Below, in pieces: positions 37,587 through 50,059 of a stretch of DNA of 64,000 nucleotides (the stretch's first letter is position 1; every line of letters begins with the position of its first letter). The position numbers and the translations under genes are program-made. Source of the DNA: Zoroaster sp. YZ-2022 (Eukaryota; Echinodermata; Asteroidea; Forcipulatida; Zoroasteridae); NCBI GenBank assembly GCA_029582265.1, contig CM055828.1, positions 36,421,950 through 36,485,949 of the forward strand. The letters run 5' to 3'. The notes beneath the pieces are model-generated. The model ran no database searches and was not told where the DNA came from. It worked only from the letters and a program-made list of their open reading frames with translations.

Positions 37587-37936
37587 CACACTAAAAACTA
37601 AAGGTGCAAAAAAGGTGCAGACCCACTAAAAAAGGTACAAAGTTGCACCTTTCTCTAAAAAAAGGTGCAAAGTTCATTTTTGTATGAAAAAGGTGCAACT
37701 TTGCACCTCTTTGAAGATATACGAAAATGGAGTGAAGTTGAAGGTGCAAAACTGCACCTTTTGGAAATAGTTTCTGTGCATATTTGCGTTACATATATTT
37801 TTTGCGTTACATATACATGGGGTGCAAACTTGCACCCCATTTTTGGGGTGCAAATATGCACCCTAAAGGGTGCTCGTGGTGTTGCATTTGTTAGCACCCC
37901 AAAAGGTGGACATTTGCACCTTTGTTTTTTAGTGTG
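37587..37936. mobile_element. 350 bp MITE with TA TSD, present only in unit B3
   Basis: The ends CACACTAAAAAC and inverted GTTTTTTAGTGTG are flanked by TA (37585-37586, 37937-37938). The other units show the empty site ACTGTACTGTGGGCG. The interior is made of facing AAGGTGCAAA/TTTGCACCTT words that could form many stems. The TA duplication suggests a Tc1/mariner- or ISL2EU-type element. A 136-aa frame crossing its right end is accidental. Confidence 0.9.
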
Positions 37937-39009
37937 TACTGTGGGCGAAAGGGCAGCGATAGTGCGTCACGTTTGGCGTATTTTGTTGATGTTTGCGTTG
38001 ATGTGCGTACGTGCGGAATATCTCCAGCAATCATTGGCTGGCAGAAGTTCATGCGCGTGTGGTATGCCCGCATAAAGTGTACGCACAACGCTCACACGAC
38101 GCCAAAGTGGATATCATCATAGACTGGACCCCTGTCTATATCCTATCAAGGATATAGACAGGCTCCGGCGTACCACTCAAAGGATTTCATTGGATACGTT
38201 AACGCATTGTGCTAAAGATGTGACGTCACGCTTTGAGGCTTGCGCGCTAGCTACCAACCAAGGTCAAAGTTGAGCGTCGGGAAAAAATATGGCGGCTGCA
38301 CGGCCAGGATCTGGCATAGTTATAGAGTATAATTCTATGGGCATAATTCATGCGCCTCAAGCTCAAAGCGTGGCATCATATCTTCAGGCTACTATCATCA
38401 AGACACTGGGTGCAAATTCCCGACATAATATAATAGGTGTATTGTCTGCTTTTCAGATTTCCTGATCAGAACTTCCTGACCAACAACAACATGAAATTAT
38501 TTCTATCATGTCTACTGCCATCATGTAGCCTAACAACCTTCAAGTAAAGTTATAAATAAAATGCATAATGGACACGTTTGAAAGTGACATTAATTAAACC
38601 CATACAATGTACACAGATTAATATTTCAGCCTTTTGTGATTGATGGTTGCGTATTGTTCATGGTTGAATTGTTATATTAAAGCACAACATCTGGTAATGT
38701 CGTCAGAAGTATGAGTAATCCTAGAGTCTCCTCGAATCAAAACGTTACATTTTAAACAATCATTCTGTGAAAGTTTCAGCTCAGTGCAGAGTCTAAGTTT
38801 ACATAGTAGTATAGGGACACCAATGTAGCAGCGTATGAGGAGGTACGACGAGACTACACCGCTACTTGTCATTTCTTAATTAGGTGTTTGGGTTGGTGCC
38901 CAAACACCTCTTGATATTGTTCGGGTTTTTAGGTGTTCGAGCTACAGCGCGAACACCTCTTGATATTGTTCGGTTTTTTTTTTAGGTGTTCGAGCGACAG
39001 CGCGAACAC

Positions 39010-39134
39010 CCTTCTTCTTCTTCTTCTTCTTCTTCTTCTTCTTCTTCTTCTTCTTCTTCTTCTTCTTCTTCTTCTTCTTCTTCTTCTTCTTCTTCTTCTT
39101 CTTCTTCTTCTTCTTCTTCTTCTTCTTCTTCTTC
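39010..39134. repeat. (TTC)n, spacer 6, flank type swapped
   Basis: It follows unit B3 but has the short CGAACACCC flank of A units, the reciprocal of spacer 5. Confidence 0.95.
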
Positions 39135-41316
39135 AAAAGTCATAGTTGCAGAGTTCACAGAACCTTAAACCTTCACACATAGTTAGACCTTAACATGTAG
39201 TTGTATCTTAAGTTGTGACGTCATAGTGAGGTCATCAGATATCGAATTACACTCAATCAAAGTTTAATATTTCAAAAAATTATATCTCATGAACCACAAA
39301 GGATATTTTCACAATATTTACACCATGTTATAGATCTTGAATTATGTGATTTTTCGTACACAGACGTGACCCCAATCTGACCTTACTTCCTGTCCAAACC
39401 GGAAGTCAAAGTTTAATATTTAAAAAAATCATATCTCAACAACCACAAGAGGTAAAAAACAGCAACATATGTTTGTCATAAGATATCTTACCTACAATTA
39501 ATTCATTATGACACCAGAACTCGAAATAAAGCATTGCCAGATAATCCTACACCAGACTTAAGGACAATCACACAAATACTGTCTGTGGAAATCTTAGTTC
39601 TATAGTCATTGTCATGACATTAAACTTTGTTGACAGTTGGGATGTCTACAGAGCAAGTTCGTCAAAACGCGGAGAAGACCTAACAATGTCACTTTAGCAA
39701 GCGATAATTAACCCACATGGTGTTACCGCAAACCGAACTGAGAATAAAGTTGACACTATAAAAATTATGTATTACCCAGTTTCTGAAGGGTAAAGTCGTG
39801 TTTGGCAAAAGTAAAGAAACTGTCTCCCAATATCCTTCCCCAATACACCGATATAGCATGGCAATCAAACGGCGCGGATTATTTTGAAAGGTAAATCAAC
39901 ATTATTTGTTCAGATTAAGGGAAAAAAGTCAGAAGGTCAGCGGTAAAATTTTACAGTTCGTTGTCACTGTTTTTGTTGCAATTCAGGGGTGTCATTTCAT
40001 GATGAGTTTCTGTGAAAAAAATTACATTTAAAATTTTCAATTTTACAAAATATTTTGAAAAATGTGAGAGTTTTAGCCTATTTTTCATTGTGATTATTAA
40101 TGGTTAATTAAATTATGATAACAAGTATGAAAATTTAAATATTAAACCGTTTCACATTTTTTTTGTCCTGTCACATTAATGGTATGACCTACAATGCGCG
40201 TCAACCTTGGATCACGTGAGACCCTTCCTCCCCCTGACTGTACTGTGGGCGAAAGGGCAGCGATAGTGCGTCACGTTTGGCGTATTTTGTTGATGTTTGC
40301 GTTGATGTGCGTACGTGCGGAATATCTCCAGCAATCATTGGCTGGCAGAAGTTCGTGCGCGTGTGGTATGCCCGCATAAAGTGTACGCACAACGCTCACA
40401 CGACGTCAAAGTGGATATCATCATAGACTGACCCCTGTCTATATCCTATCAAGGATATAGACAGGCTCCGGCGTACCACTCAAAGGATTTCATTGGATAC
40501 GTTAACGCATTGTGCTAAAGATGTGACGTCACGCTTTGAGGCTTGCGCGCTAGCTACCAACCAAGGTCAAAGTTGAGCGTCGGGAAAAAATATGGCGGCT
40601 GCACGGCCAGCCAGGATCTGGCATAGTTATAGAGTATAACTCTATGGGCATAATTCATGCGCCTCAAGCTCAAAGCGTGGCATCATATCTTCAGGCTACT
40701 ATCATCAAGACACTGGGTGCAAATTCCCGACATAATATAATAGGTGTATTGTCTGCTTTTCAGATTTCCTGATCAGAACTTCCTGACCAACAACAGCATG
40801 GAATTATTTCTATCATGTCTACTGCCATCATGTAGCCTAACAACCTTCAAGTAAAGTTATAAATAAAATGCATAATGGACACGTTTGAAAGTGACATTAA
40901 TTAAACCCATACAATGTATACAGATTAATATTTTCACCCTTTTGTGATTGATGGTTGCGTAATGTTCATGGTTGAATTGTTATATTAAAGCACAACATCT
41001 GGTAATGTCGTCAGAAGTATGAGTAATCCTATAGTCTCCTCAAATCAAAACGTACATTTTAGACAATCATTCTGTGAAAGTTTCAGGTCAGTGCAGAGTC
41101 TAAGTTTACATAGTAGTATAGGGACACGATGTAGCAGCGTATGAGGAGGTACGACGAGACTACACCGCTACTTGTCATTTCTTAATTAGGTGTTTGGGTT
41201 GGTGCCCAAACACCTCTTGATATTGTTCGGGTTTTTAGGTGTTCGAGCTACAGCGCGAACACCTCTTGATATTGTTCGTTTTTTTTTTTAGGTGTTCGAG
41301 CGACAGCGCGAACACC

Positions 41317-41425
41317 CTTCTTCTTCTTCTTCTTCTTCTTCTTCTTCTTCTTCTTCTTCTTCTTCTTCTTCTTCTTCTTCTTCTTCTTCTTCTTCTTCTT
41401 CTTCTTCTTCTTCTTCTTCTTCTTC
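41317..41425. repeat. (TTC)n, spacer 7
   Basis: Pure TTC, short flank, after unit A4. Confidence 0.95.
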
Positions 41426-43603
41426 AAAAGTCATAGTTGCAGAGTTCACAGAACCTTAAAACTTCACACATAGTTAGACCTTAACATGTAGTTGTGACGT
41501 CATAGTGAGGTCATCAGATATCGAATTACACTCAATCAAAGTTTAATATTTCAAAAAATTATATCTCATGAACCACAAAGGATATTTTCACAATATTTAC
41601 ACCATGTTATAGATCTTGAATTATGTGATTTTTCGTACACAGACGTGACCCCAATCTGACCTTACTTCCTGTCCAAACCGGAAGTCAAAGTTTAATATTT
41701 AAAAAAATCATATCTCAACAACCACAAGAGGTAAAAAACAGCAACATATGTTTGTCATAAGATATCTTACCTACAATTAATTCATTATGACACCAGAACT
41801 CGAAATAAAGCATTGCCAGATAATCCTACACCAGACTCAAGGACAACCACACAAATACTGTCTGTGGAAATCTTAGTTCTATAGTCATTGTCATGACATT
41901 AAACTTTGTTTACAGTTGGGATGTCTACAGAGCAAGTTCGTCAAAACGTGGAGAAGACCTAACAATGTCACTTTAGCAAGCGATAATTAACCCACATGGT
42001 GTTACCGCAAACCGAACTGAGAATAAAGTTGACACTATATGTATTACCCAGTTTCTGAAGGGTAAAGTCGTGTTTGGCCAAAGTAAAGAAACTGTCTCCC
42101 AATATCCTTCCCCAATACACCGATATAGCATGGCAATCAAACGGCGCGGATTATTTTGAAAGGTAAATCAACATTATTTGTTCAGATTAAGGGAAAAAAG
42201 TCAGAGGGTCAGCGGTAAAATTTTACAGGTCGTTGTCACTGTTTTTGTTGCACTTCAGGGTGTCATTTCATGATGAGTTTCTGTGAAAAAAATGACATTA
42301 ACATTTTCAGTTTTACAAAATATTTTGAAAAATGTGAGAGTTTTAGCCTATTTTTCATTGTGATTATTAATGGTTAATTAAATTATGATAACAAGTATGA
42401 AAATTTAAATATTAAACCGTTTCACTTTTTTTTTGTCCTGTCACATTAATGGTATGACCTACAAATGCGCGTCAACCTTGGATCACGTGAGACCCTTCCT
42501 CCCCCTGACTGTACTGTGGGCGAAAGGGCAGTGATAGTGCGTCACGTTTGGCGTATTTTGTTGATGTTTGCGTTGATGTGCGTACGTGCGGAATATCTCC
42601 AGCAATCATTGGCTGGCAGAAGTTCATGCGCGTGTGGTATGCCCGCATAAAGTGTACGCACAACGCTCACACGACGCCAAAGTGGATATCATCATAGACT
42701 GGACCCCTGTCTATATCCTATCAAGGATATAGACAGGCTCCGGCGTACCACTCAAAGGATTTCATTGGATACGTTAACGCATTGTGCTAAAGATGTGACG
42801 TCACGCTTTGAGGCTTGCGCGCTAGCTACCAACCAAGGTCAAAGTTGAGCGTCGGGAAAAAATATGGCGGCTGCACGGCCAGCCAGGATCTGGCATAGTT
42901 ATAGAGTATAACTCTATGGGCATAATTCATGCGCCTCAAGCTCAAAGCGTGGCATCATATCTTCAGGCTACTATCATCAAGACACTGGGTGCAAATTCCC
43001 GACATAATATAATAGGTGTATTGTCTGCTTTTCAGATTTCCTGATCAGAACTTCCTGACCAACAACAACATGAAATTATTTCTATCATGTCTACTGCCAT
43101 CATGTAGCCTAACAACCTTCAAGTAAAGTTATAAATAAAATGCATAATGGACACGTTTAAAAGTGACATTAATTAAACCCATACAATGTACACAGATTAA
43201 TATTTCAGCCTTTTGTGATTGATGGTTGCGTATTGTTCATGGTTGAATTGTTATATTAAAGCACAACATCTGGTAATGTCGTCAGAAGTATGAGTAATCC
43301 TAGAGTCTCCTCGAATCAAAACTTACATTTTAAACAATCATTCTGTGAAAGTTTCAGCTCAGTGCAGAGTCTAAGTTTACATAGTAGTATAGGGACACCA
43401 AGTAGCAGCGTATGAGGAGGTACGACGAGACTACACCGCTACTTGTCATTTCTTAATTAGGTGTTTGGGTTGGTGCCCAAACACCTCTTGATATTGTTCG
43501 GGTTTTTAGGTGTTCGAGCTACAGCGCGAACACCTCTTGATATTGTTCGTTTTTTTTTAGGTGTTCGAGCGACAGCGCGAACACCTCTTGTTATTGTTCG
43601 GGG

Positions 43604-43669
43604 TTCTTCTTCTTCTTCTTCTTCTTCTTCTTCTTCTTCTTCTTCTTCTTCTTCTTCTTCTTCTTCTTC
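43604..43669. repeat. (TTC)n, spacer 8
   Basis: Pure TTC, long flank, after unit B4. Confidence 0.95.
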
Positions 43670-45837
43670 AAAAGTCATAGTTGCAGAGTTCACAGAACCT
43701 TAAACCTTCACACATAGTTAGACCTTAACATGTAGTTGTATCTTAAGTTGTGACGTCATAGTGAGGTCATCAGATATCGAATTACACTCAATCAAAGTTT
43801 AATATTTCAAAAAATTATATCTCATGAACCACAAAGGATATTTTCACAATATTTACACCATGTTATAGATCTTGAATTATGTGATTTTTCGTACACAGAC
43901 GTGACCCCAATCTGACCTTACTTCCTGTCCAAACCGGAAGTCAAAGTTTAATATTTAAAAAAATAATATCTCAACAACCACAAGAGGTAAAAAACAGCAA
44001 CATATGTTTGTCATAAGATATCTTACCTACAATTAATTCATTATGACACCAGAACTCGAAATAAAGCATTGCCAGATAATCCTACACCAGACTTAAGGAC
44101 AATCACACAAATACTGTCTGTGGAAATCTTAGTTCTATAGTCATTGTCATGACATTAAACTTTGTTGACAGTTGGGATGTCTACAGAGCAAGTTCGTCAA
44201 AACGCGGAGAAGACCTAACAATGTCACTTTAGCAAGCGATAATTAACCCACATGGTGTTACCGCAAACCGAACTGAGAATAAAGTTGACACTATATGTAT
44301 TACCCAGTTTCTGAAGGGTAAAGTCGTGTTTGGCAAAAGTAAAGAAACTGTCTCCCAATATCCTTCCCCAATACACCGATATAGCATGGCAATCAAACGG
44401 CGCGGATTATTTTGAAAGGTAAATCAACATTATTTGTTCAGATTAAGGGAAAAAAGTCAGAAGGTCAGCGGTAAAATTTTACAGTTCGTTGTCACTGTTT
44501 TTGTTGCAATTCAGGGGTGTCATTTCATGATGAGTTTCTGTGAAAAAAATTACATTTAAAATTTTCAATTTTACAAAATATTTTGAAAAATGTGAGAGTT
44601 TTAGCCTATTTTTCATTGTGATTATTAATGGTTAATTAAATTATGATAACAAGTATGAAAATTTAAATATTAAACCGTTTCACATTTTTTTTGTCCTGTC
44701 ACATTAATGGTATGGCCTACGCGTCAACCTTGGATCACGTGAGACCCTTCCTCCCCCTGACTGTACTGTGGGCGAAAGGGCAGCGATAGTGCGTCACGTT
44801 TGGCGTATTTTGTTGATGTTTGCGTTGATGTGCGTACGTGCGGAATATCTCCAGCAATCATTGGCTGGCAGAAGTTCGTGCGCGTGTGGTATGCCCGCAT
44901 AAAGTGTACGCACAACGCTCACACGACGTCAAAGTGGATATCATCATAGACTGGACCCCTGTCTATATCCTATCAAGGATATAGACAGGCTCCGGCGTAC
45001 CACTCAAAGGATTTCATTGGAATACGTTAACGCATTGTGCTAAAGATGTGACGTCACGCTTTGAGGCTTGCGCGCTAGCTACCAACCAAGGTCAAAGTTG
45101 AGCGTCGGGAAAAAATATGGCGGCTGCACGGCCAGGATCTGGCATAGTTATAGAGTATAACTCTATGGGCATAATTCATGCGCCTCAAGCTCAAAGCGTG
45201 GCATCATATCTTCAGGCTACTATCATCAAGACACTGGGTGCAAATTCCCGACATAATATAATAGGTGTATTGTCTGCTTTTCAGATTTCCTGATCAGAAC
45301 TTCCTGACCAACAACAGCATGGAATTATTTCTATCATGTCTACTGCCATCATGTAAGCCTAACAACCTTCAAGTAAAGTTATAAATAAAATGCATAATGG
45401 ACACGTTTGAAAGTGACATTAATTAAACCCATACAATGTATACAGATTAATATTTTCACCCTTTTGTGATTGATGGTTGCGTAATGTTCATGGTTGAATT
45501 GTTATATTAAAGCACAACATCTGGTAATGTCGTCAGAAGTATGAGTAATCCTATAGTCTCCTCAAATCAAAACGTACATTTTAGACAATCATTCTGTGAA
45601 AGTTTCAGCTCAGTGCAGAGTCTAAGTTTACATAGTAGTATAGGGACACGATGTAGCAGCGTATGAGGAGGTACGACGAGACTACACCGCTACTTGTCAT
45701 TTCTTAATTAGGTGTTTGGGTTGGTGCCCAAACACCTCTTGATATTGTTCGGGTTTTTAGGTGTTCGAGCTACAGCGCGAACACCTCTTGATATTGTTCG
45801 TTTTTTTTTTTAGGTGTTCGAGCGACAGCGCGAACAC

Positions 45838-45953
45838 CCTTCTTCTTCTTCTTCTTCTTCTTCTTCTTCTTCTTCTTCTTCTTCTTCTTCTTCTTCTTCT
45901 TCTTCTTCTTCTTCTTCTTCTTCTTCTTCTTCTTCTTCTTCTTCTTCTTCTTC
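45838..45953. repeat. (TTC)n, spacer 9
   Basis: Pure TTC, short flank, after unit A5. Confidence 0.95.
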
Positions 45954-47718
45954 AAAAGTCATAGTTGCAGAGTTCACAGAACCTTAAAACTTCACACATA
46001 GTTAGACCTTAACATGTAGTTGTGACGTCATAGTGAGGTCATCAGATATCGAATTACACTCAATCAAAGTTTAATATTTCAAAAATTATATCTCATGAAC
46101 CACAAAGGATATTTTCACAATATTTACACCATGTTATAGATCTTGAATTATGTGATTTTTCGTACACAGACGTGACCCCAATCTGACCTTACTTCCTGTC
46201 CAAACCGGAAGTCAAAGTTTAATATTTAAAAAAATCATATCTCAACAACCACAAGAGGTAAAAACAGCAACATATGTTTGTCATAAGATATCTTACCTAC
46301 AATTAATTCATTATGACACCAGAACTCGAAATAAAGCATTGCCAGATAATCCTACACCAGACTCAAGGACAACCACACAAATACTGTCTGTGGAAATCTT
46401 AGTTCTATAGTCATTGTCATGACATTAAACTTTGTTTACAGTTGGGATGTCTACAGAGCAAGTTCGTCAAAACGTGGAGAAGACCTAACAATGTCACTTT
46501 AGCAAGCGATAATTAACCCACATGGTGTTACCGCAAACCGAACTGAGAATAAAGTTGACACTATATGTATTACCCAGTTTCTGAAGGATAAAGTCGTGTT
46601 TGGCCAAAGTAAAGAAACTGTCTCCCAATATCCTTCCCCAATACACCGATATAGCATGGCAATCAAACGGCGTGGATTATTTTGAAAGGTAAATCAACAT
46701 TATTTGTTCAGATTAAGGGAAAAAAGTCAGAGGGTCAGCGGTAAAATTTTACAGGTCGTTGTCACTGTTTTTGTTGCACTTCAAGGGTGTCATTTCATGA
46801 TGAGTTTCTGTGAAAAAAATGACACTAACATTTTCAGTTTTACAAAATATTTTGAAAAATGTGAGAGTTTTAGCCTATTTTTCATTGTGATTATTAATGG
46901 TTAATTAAATTATGATAACAAGTATGAACATTTAAATATTAAACCGTTTCACATTTTTTTTGTCCTGTCACATTAATGGTATGACCTACAATGCGCGTCA
47001 ACTTTGGATCACGTGAGACCCTTTCTCCCCCTGACTGTACTGTGGGCGAAAGGGCAGTGATAGTGCGTCACGTTTGGCGTATTTTGTTGATGTTTGCGTT
47101 GATGTGCGTACGTGCGGAATATCTCCAGCAATCATTGGCTGGCAGAAGTTCATGCGCGTGTGGTATGCCCGCATAAAGTGTACGCACAACGCTCACACGA
47201 CGCCAAAGTGGATATCATCATAGACTGGTCCCCTGTCTATATCATATCAAGGATATAGACAGGCTCCAGCGTACCACTCAAAGGATTTCATTGGATACGT
47301 TAACGCATTGTGCTAAAGATGTGACGTCACGCTTTGAGGCTTGCGCGCTAGCTACCAACCAAGGTCAAAGTTGAGCATTGGGGAAAAATATAACAGTATA
47401 ATAATAGTATAACTCTATGGGCATAATTCATGCGCCTCTAGCTCAAAGCGTGGCGTCAGATCTGCAGGCTACTATCATCAAGACACTGGCTAGCTCGCAA
47501 AGTGTGGCGTCAGGGTCGCAGACGGCAACGAATGTTCGAAATAAACAATTTTGCCCCGTCAAAAACATGGCGCATATTACCGTGAAAGGGTTTATTATTT
47601 CTATCATGTCTACTGCCGTCATGTAGCCGAACAACCTTCAAGTAAAGTTATAAATAAAATACATAGGCCTAATGGGCACGTTTGACAGTCACATTAATTA
47701 AACCCATACAATGTATAC

Positions 47719-47893
47719 TACGGAAGCTTACGGAAGCTTGAATTGCCTTCACATTATTGCGATAATTTATCTCGGAAACAAGTTTTTTTTTCATGGAAAC
47801 ACAGAATACAACGATAAAATATCTTCAATGATAAGGTATACCTTATCATTATCTCAGTATTGCAGTAACGTGAAGGCAATTCAAGCTTCCGTA
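47719..47893. mobile_element. 175 bp MITE with 6-bp TSD in terminal unit B5
   Basis: The inverted ends TACGGAAGCTT...GAATTGCCTTCAC run for about 37 bases, with a 10-base duplication ACGGAAGCTT at the left end. GTATAC flanks both sides (47713-47718, 47894-47899) and matches the empty site AATGTATACAG of other units. An internal palindrome GATAAGGTATACCTTATC lies near the centre. Confidence 0.85.
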
Positions 47894-48170
47894 GTATACA
47901 GTTTAATGTTTCAGCCTTTTTGATTGATGGTTGCGTATTATTCATGGTTGAATTGTTATATTAAAGCACAACATCTGGTAATGTCGTCAGAAGTATGAGT
48001 AATCCTATAGTCTCCTCAAATCAAAACGTACATTTTAGACAATCATCTGTGAAAGTTTCAGCTCAGTGCAGAGTCTAAGTTTACATAGTTTACAGGGACA
48101 CGATGTAGCAGCGTATGAGGAGGTACGACGAGACTACACCACTACTTGTTATTTCTTAATTTAATCTGGT

Positions 48171-48325
48171 CAGCGACTTTTTCAGTGGGGGGCCCAGGGG
48201 GTATGTTTTTTTCTTTTCTTTTTTTGGGTACTATCGGGACTCTTGATTTTTCCGTGGTGGGCACCTGGGGGCACTGGAAATTTGTGGGGGAACGTGCCCC
48301 CAGGCCCCCCGTGGCTACGCCGCTG
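48171..48325. mobile_element. hAT-like MITE at the right end of the array
   Basis: Right end GTGGCTACGCCGCTG. The left end CAGCGACTTTTTCAGTGGGG lacks part of the repeat. The G-rich/C-rich interior (GGGGCACTGGAAATTTGTGG) is shared with 49388-49961. Flanking TTAATCTGGT/TTACTGGT is an imperfect duplication. This insertion sits where the array stops. Confidence 0.75.
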
Positions 48326-48333
48326 TTACTGGT

Positions 48334-48605
48334 CAAACCTTATTAAAATTAAAATGCACGGAATGAGGTTTTTCCTTTCGGAAACATAACCCAACTCATC
48401 ACCGACTCATCGTTCCTCTTCCATAACAGTGATCAACTATTATAGTGTGGAAATAAGGGGTTTGGTAGCTTAGGGTTTTCTGACACAGTTGTTCGATTCA
48501 AGGGTAGGCCTTTATTCATAATTATGAGCAAAAAACGGCTTTGTGCAGACTAAATATAGACAACCTCGCACTAGAATATTTGTAAGGGGAAACAGACTTC
48601 TAGCT
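48334..48605. other. Intergenic, no gene
   Basis: No coding or structural signal recognised. Confidence 0.4.
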
Positions 48606-48607
48606 AT

Positions 48608-48852
48608 TCATGGGCGGATCCAGAGCATCAAAAACAATTATTTTTCAGTACTACAAAAATTACAATGAAATAATCAAAGGGAGAGAAAAACAAAGCACAG
48701 TGAGGGAATGGGAGTGCGTTCTCCCCTCCCCTCCCCCTCTCTCTCTCTCTCTTTTTCTCTTCCTTTTTTTATTTTTATTTTTTATTTTTATTTTTTTAAA
48801 CGATTTTAGGGGGGGCTACAGCCCCCTTAGCCCCCCTGGATCCGCCAATGCT
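48608..48852. mobile_element. Short element with GGCGGATCCAG ends
   Basis: ATGGGCGGATCCAGA on the left is inverted at the right (CCCTGGATCCGCCAAT). The interior has a CT-rich stretch and a GGGGGGCTACAGCCCCC palindrome. No clear TSD. Probably a MITE. Confidence 0.6.
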
Positions 48853-48915
48853 ATTGCAGACACAACTGCTGTGTGTCAAGTAATCCCGTGTGACTCATGC
48901 GCACTGGAATTTTAA

Positions 48916-49119
48916 AGGGACAATATTGTCACGATCAACAGGGCATGGAATCAGAGTGCTAATTTTTACTCAGTAACTAAACTAATACCCCTTAGAAGAT
49001 CATATTACCGTTGCGGCTGAATGAGCAAGTAAATTTCAGTCACTGTGTTCTTCTTATACTAGTAAACTGATTCCATGCCCTGATAAAAACCTGCTCTGAT
49101 TGTGACGATACTGCCCCCT
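48916..49119. mobile_element. 204 bp MITE with TTAA flanks
   Basis: Ends AGGGACAATATTGTCACGAT and inverted TGTGACGATACTGCCCCCT; both arms also carry the inverted GGGCATGGAATCAG. TTAA lies on both sides (48912-48915, 49120-49123), as in piggyBac or Kolobok elements. Confidence 0.75.
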
Positions 49120-49387
49120 TTAAGTGTGTACCCACGTGGATCGGAAAACGGAAACACTTTTGAATAAATCCAGCAGTAACATTGGCTTTCTATCGAATAT
49201 TTTCTAAACACTTCAAAACTAAGTCAGAAACCTAATTATATAATGAATTACATTAACCCATAAATCGCTCCAGACATGAAGAAATTTACCGGCATTTCAC
49301 TGAACTAGAAATCAGAGCACAAATAAATATTTATTGATTTTTTAACTAGTACGTCTTTGGGGAAAACAAATAACATGACCTGCTGAT

Positions 49388-49961
49388 CAGCGGCGTAACC
49401 AGGACTTTTTCAGTGGGGGGCAAAGGGGGCATTGTCGGGGCCGAGCGGTCTAGCTTGCCGGATTCAAGTTCTTGTGTTAGCAACATAATGTGGGTTCGAA
49501 TCACGGCCGTGACACTTGTGTCCTTGAGCAAGACACTTAATCATAATTGCTTCTCTCCACCCAGGGGTTAAATGGGTACCTGTGAAGGCAGAGTTGGTTT
49601 GCTCTATATGCGCTAGAAATGGCAGCAATTGAGCTGTATACTCCCCAGGGAGCTGAGATGGTTTCAGGAATGATTTATGAGCCTTATGAGCCTTATGAGC
49701 AGGGATAATAATATAATGCGCCTTGAGCACCACTTAGTTGGTGGATACGTGCGCTATATAAATCCACACATTATTATTATTATTATTATTATTATTGCTT
49801 TTCAGTGGGGGGGGGGGGCAGGGGTATGGGCTTTTTCCTTTTTTTTTTTTTTTCTTTTTTTGGGGCACTTTCGGGATTTTTCGTTGGAGGGGCACTGGAA
49901 ATTTGTGGGGGGAGCGTGCCCCCCCCCAGGCACCCCCCCCCACCCCGTGGCTACGCTGCTG
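49388..49961. mobile_element. hAT-like MITE with SINE nested inside
   Basis: Ends CAGCGGCGTAACC and inverted GGCTACGCTGCTG. The flanks CTGCTGAT (49380-49387) and ATGCTGAT (49962-49969) are an 8-base duplication with one mismatch. The SINE at 49433-49796 splits it. Relative of 48171-48325. Confidence 0.82.
49433..49796 (+). mobile_element. tRNA-Leu-derived SINE, copy 5, nested
   Basis: Nearly identical to the copy at 19957, with a 10-base internal duplication (GAGCCTTATGAGCCTTATGA) and an (ATT)9 tail. It sits in the hAT-like MITE. Confidence 0.92.
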
Positions 49962-50059
49962 ATGCTGATAAATTTGAGAAACTGCCTGCACATTGCAAAC
50001 CAGTATAGTATGGACGCAGTTTACACAGTACTCAAGTTTGTATTATGTGAAGGCAAGTT

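Larger units (their letters stand above)
25431..48160. repeat. Higher-order tandem array: ten 2.26 kb units, alternating types A and B
   Basis: Unit starts (GGTAAAAAACAGCAACATAT): 25431 A1, 27693 B1, 30039 A2, 32323 B2, 34545 A3, 36807 B3, 39451 A4, 41730 B4, 43986 A5, 46257 B5. Diagnostic differences: A has ACTTAAGGACAAT(C)CACAC, TTTGTTGACAG, AACGCGGAG and usually [18 protein letters not shown] has ACTCAAGGACAACCACAC, TTTGTTTACAG, AACGTGGAG and usually GACATTAACATTTTC. Alternation is complete for the first three. Each core of about 1.75 kb ends TCATTTCTTAATT. A spacer of about 0.5 kb (hairpins, (TTC)n, CCGGAAGTCAAAG) joins cores, and the array begins and ends with a core. No known gene, rRNA, snRNA, tRNA or histone sequence is recognisable in it. 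Confidence 0.93.

Noticed and set aside
37665..38075. 136-codon frame as a gene
   Set aside because: It starts inside the MITE of unit B3 and runs over its right end into the satellite. It is the product of the insertion.
25431..48160. Array as rDNA, 5S, snRNA or histone gene cluster
   Set aside because: I looked for conserved 5S, U1, U2, U6, tRNA and histone words in the unit and found none.
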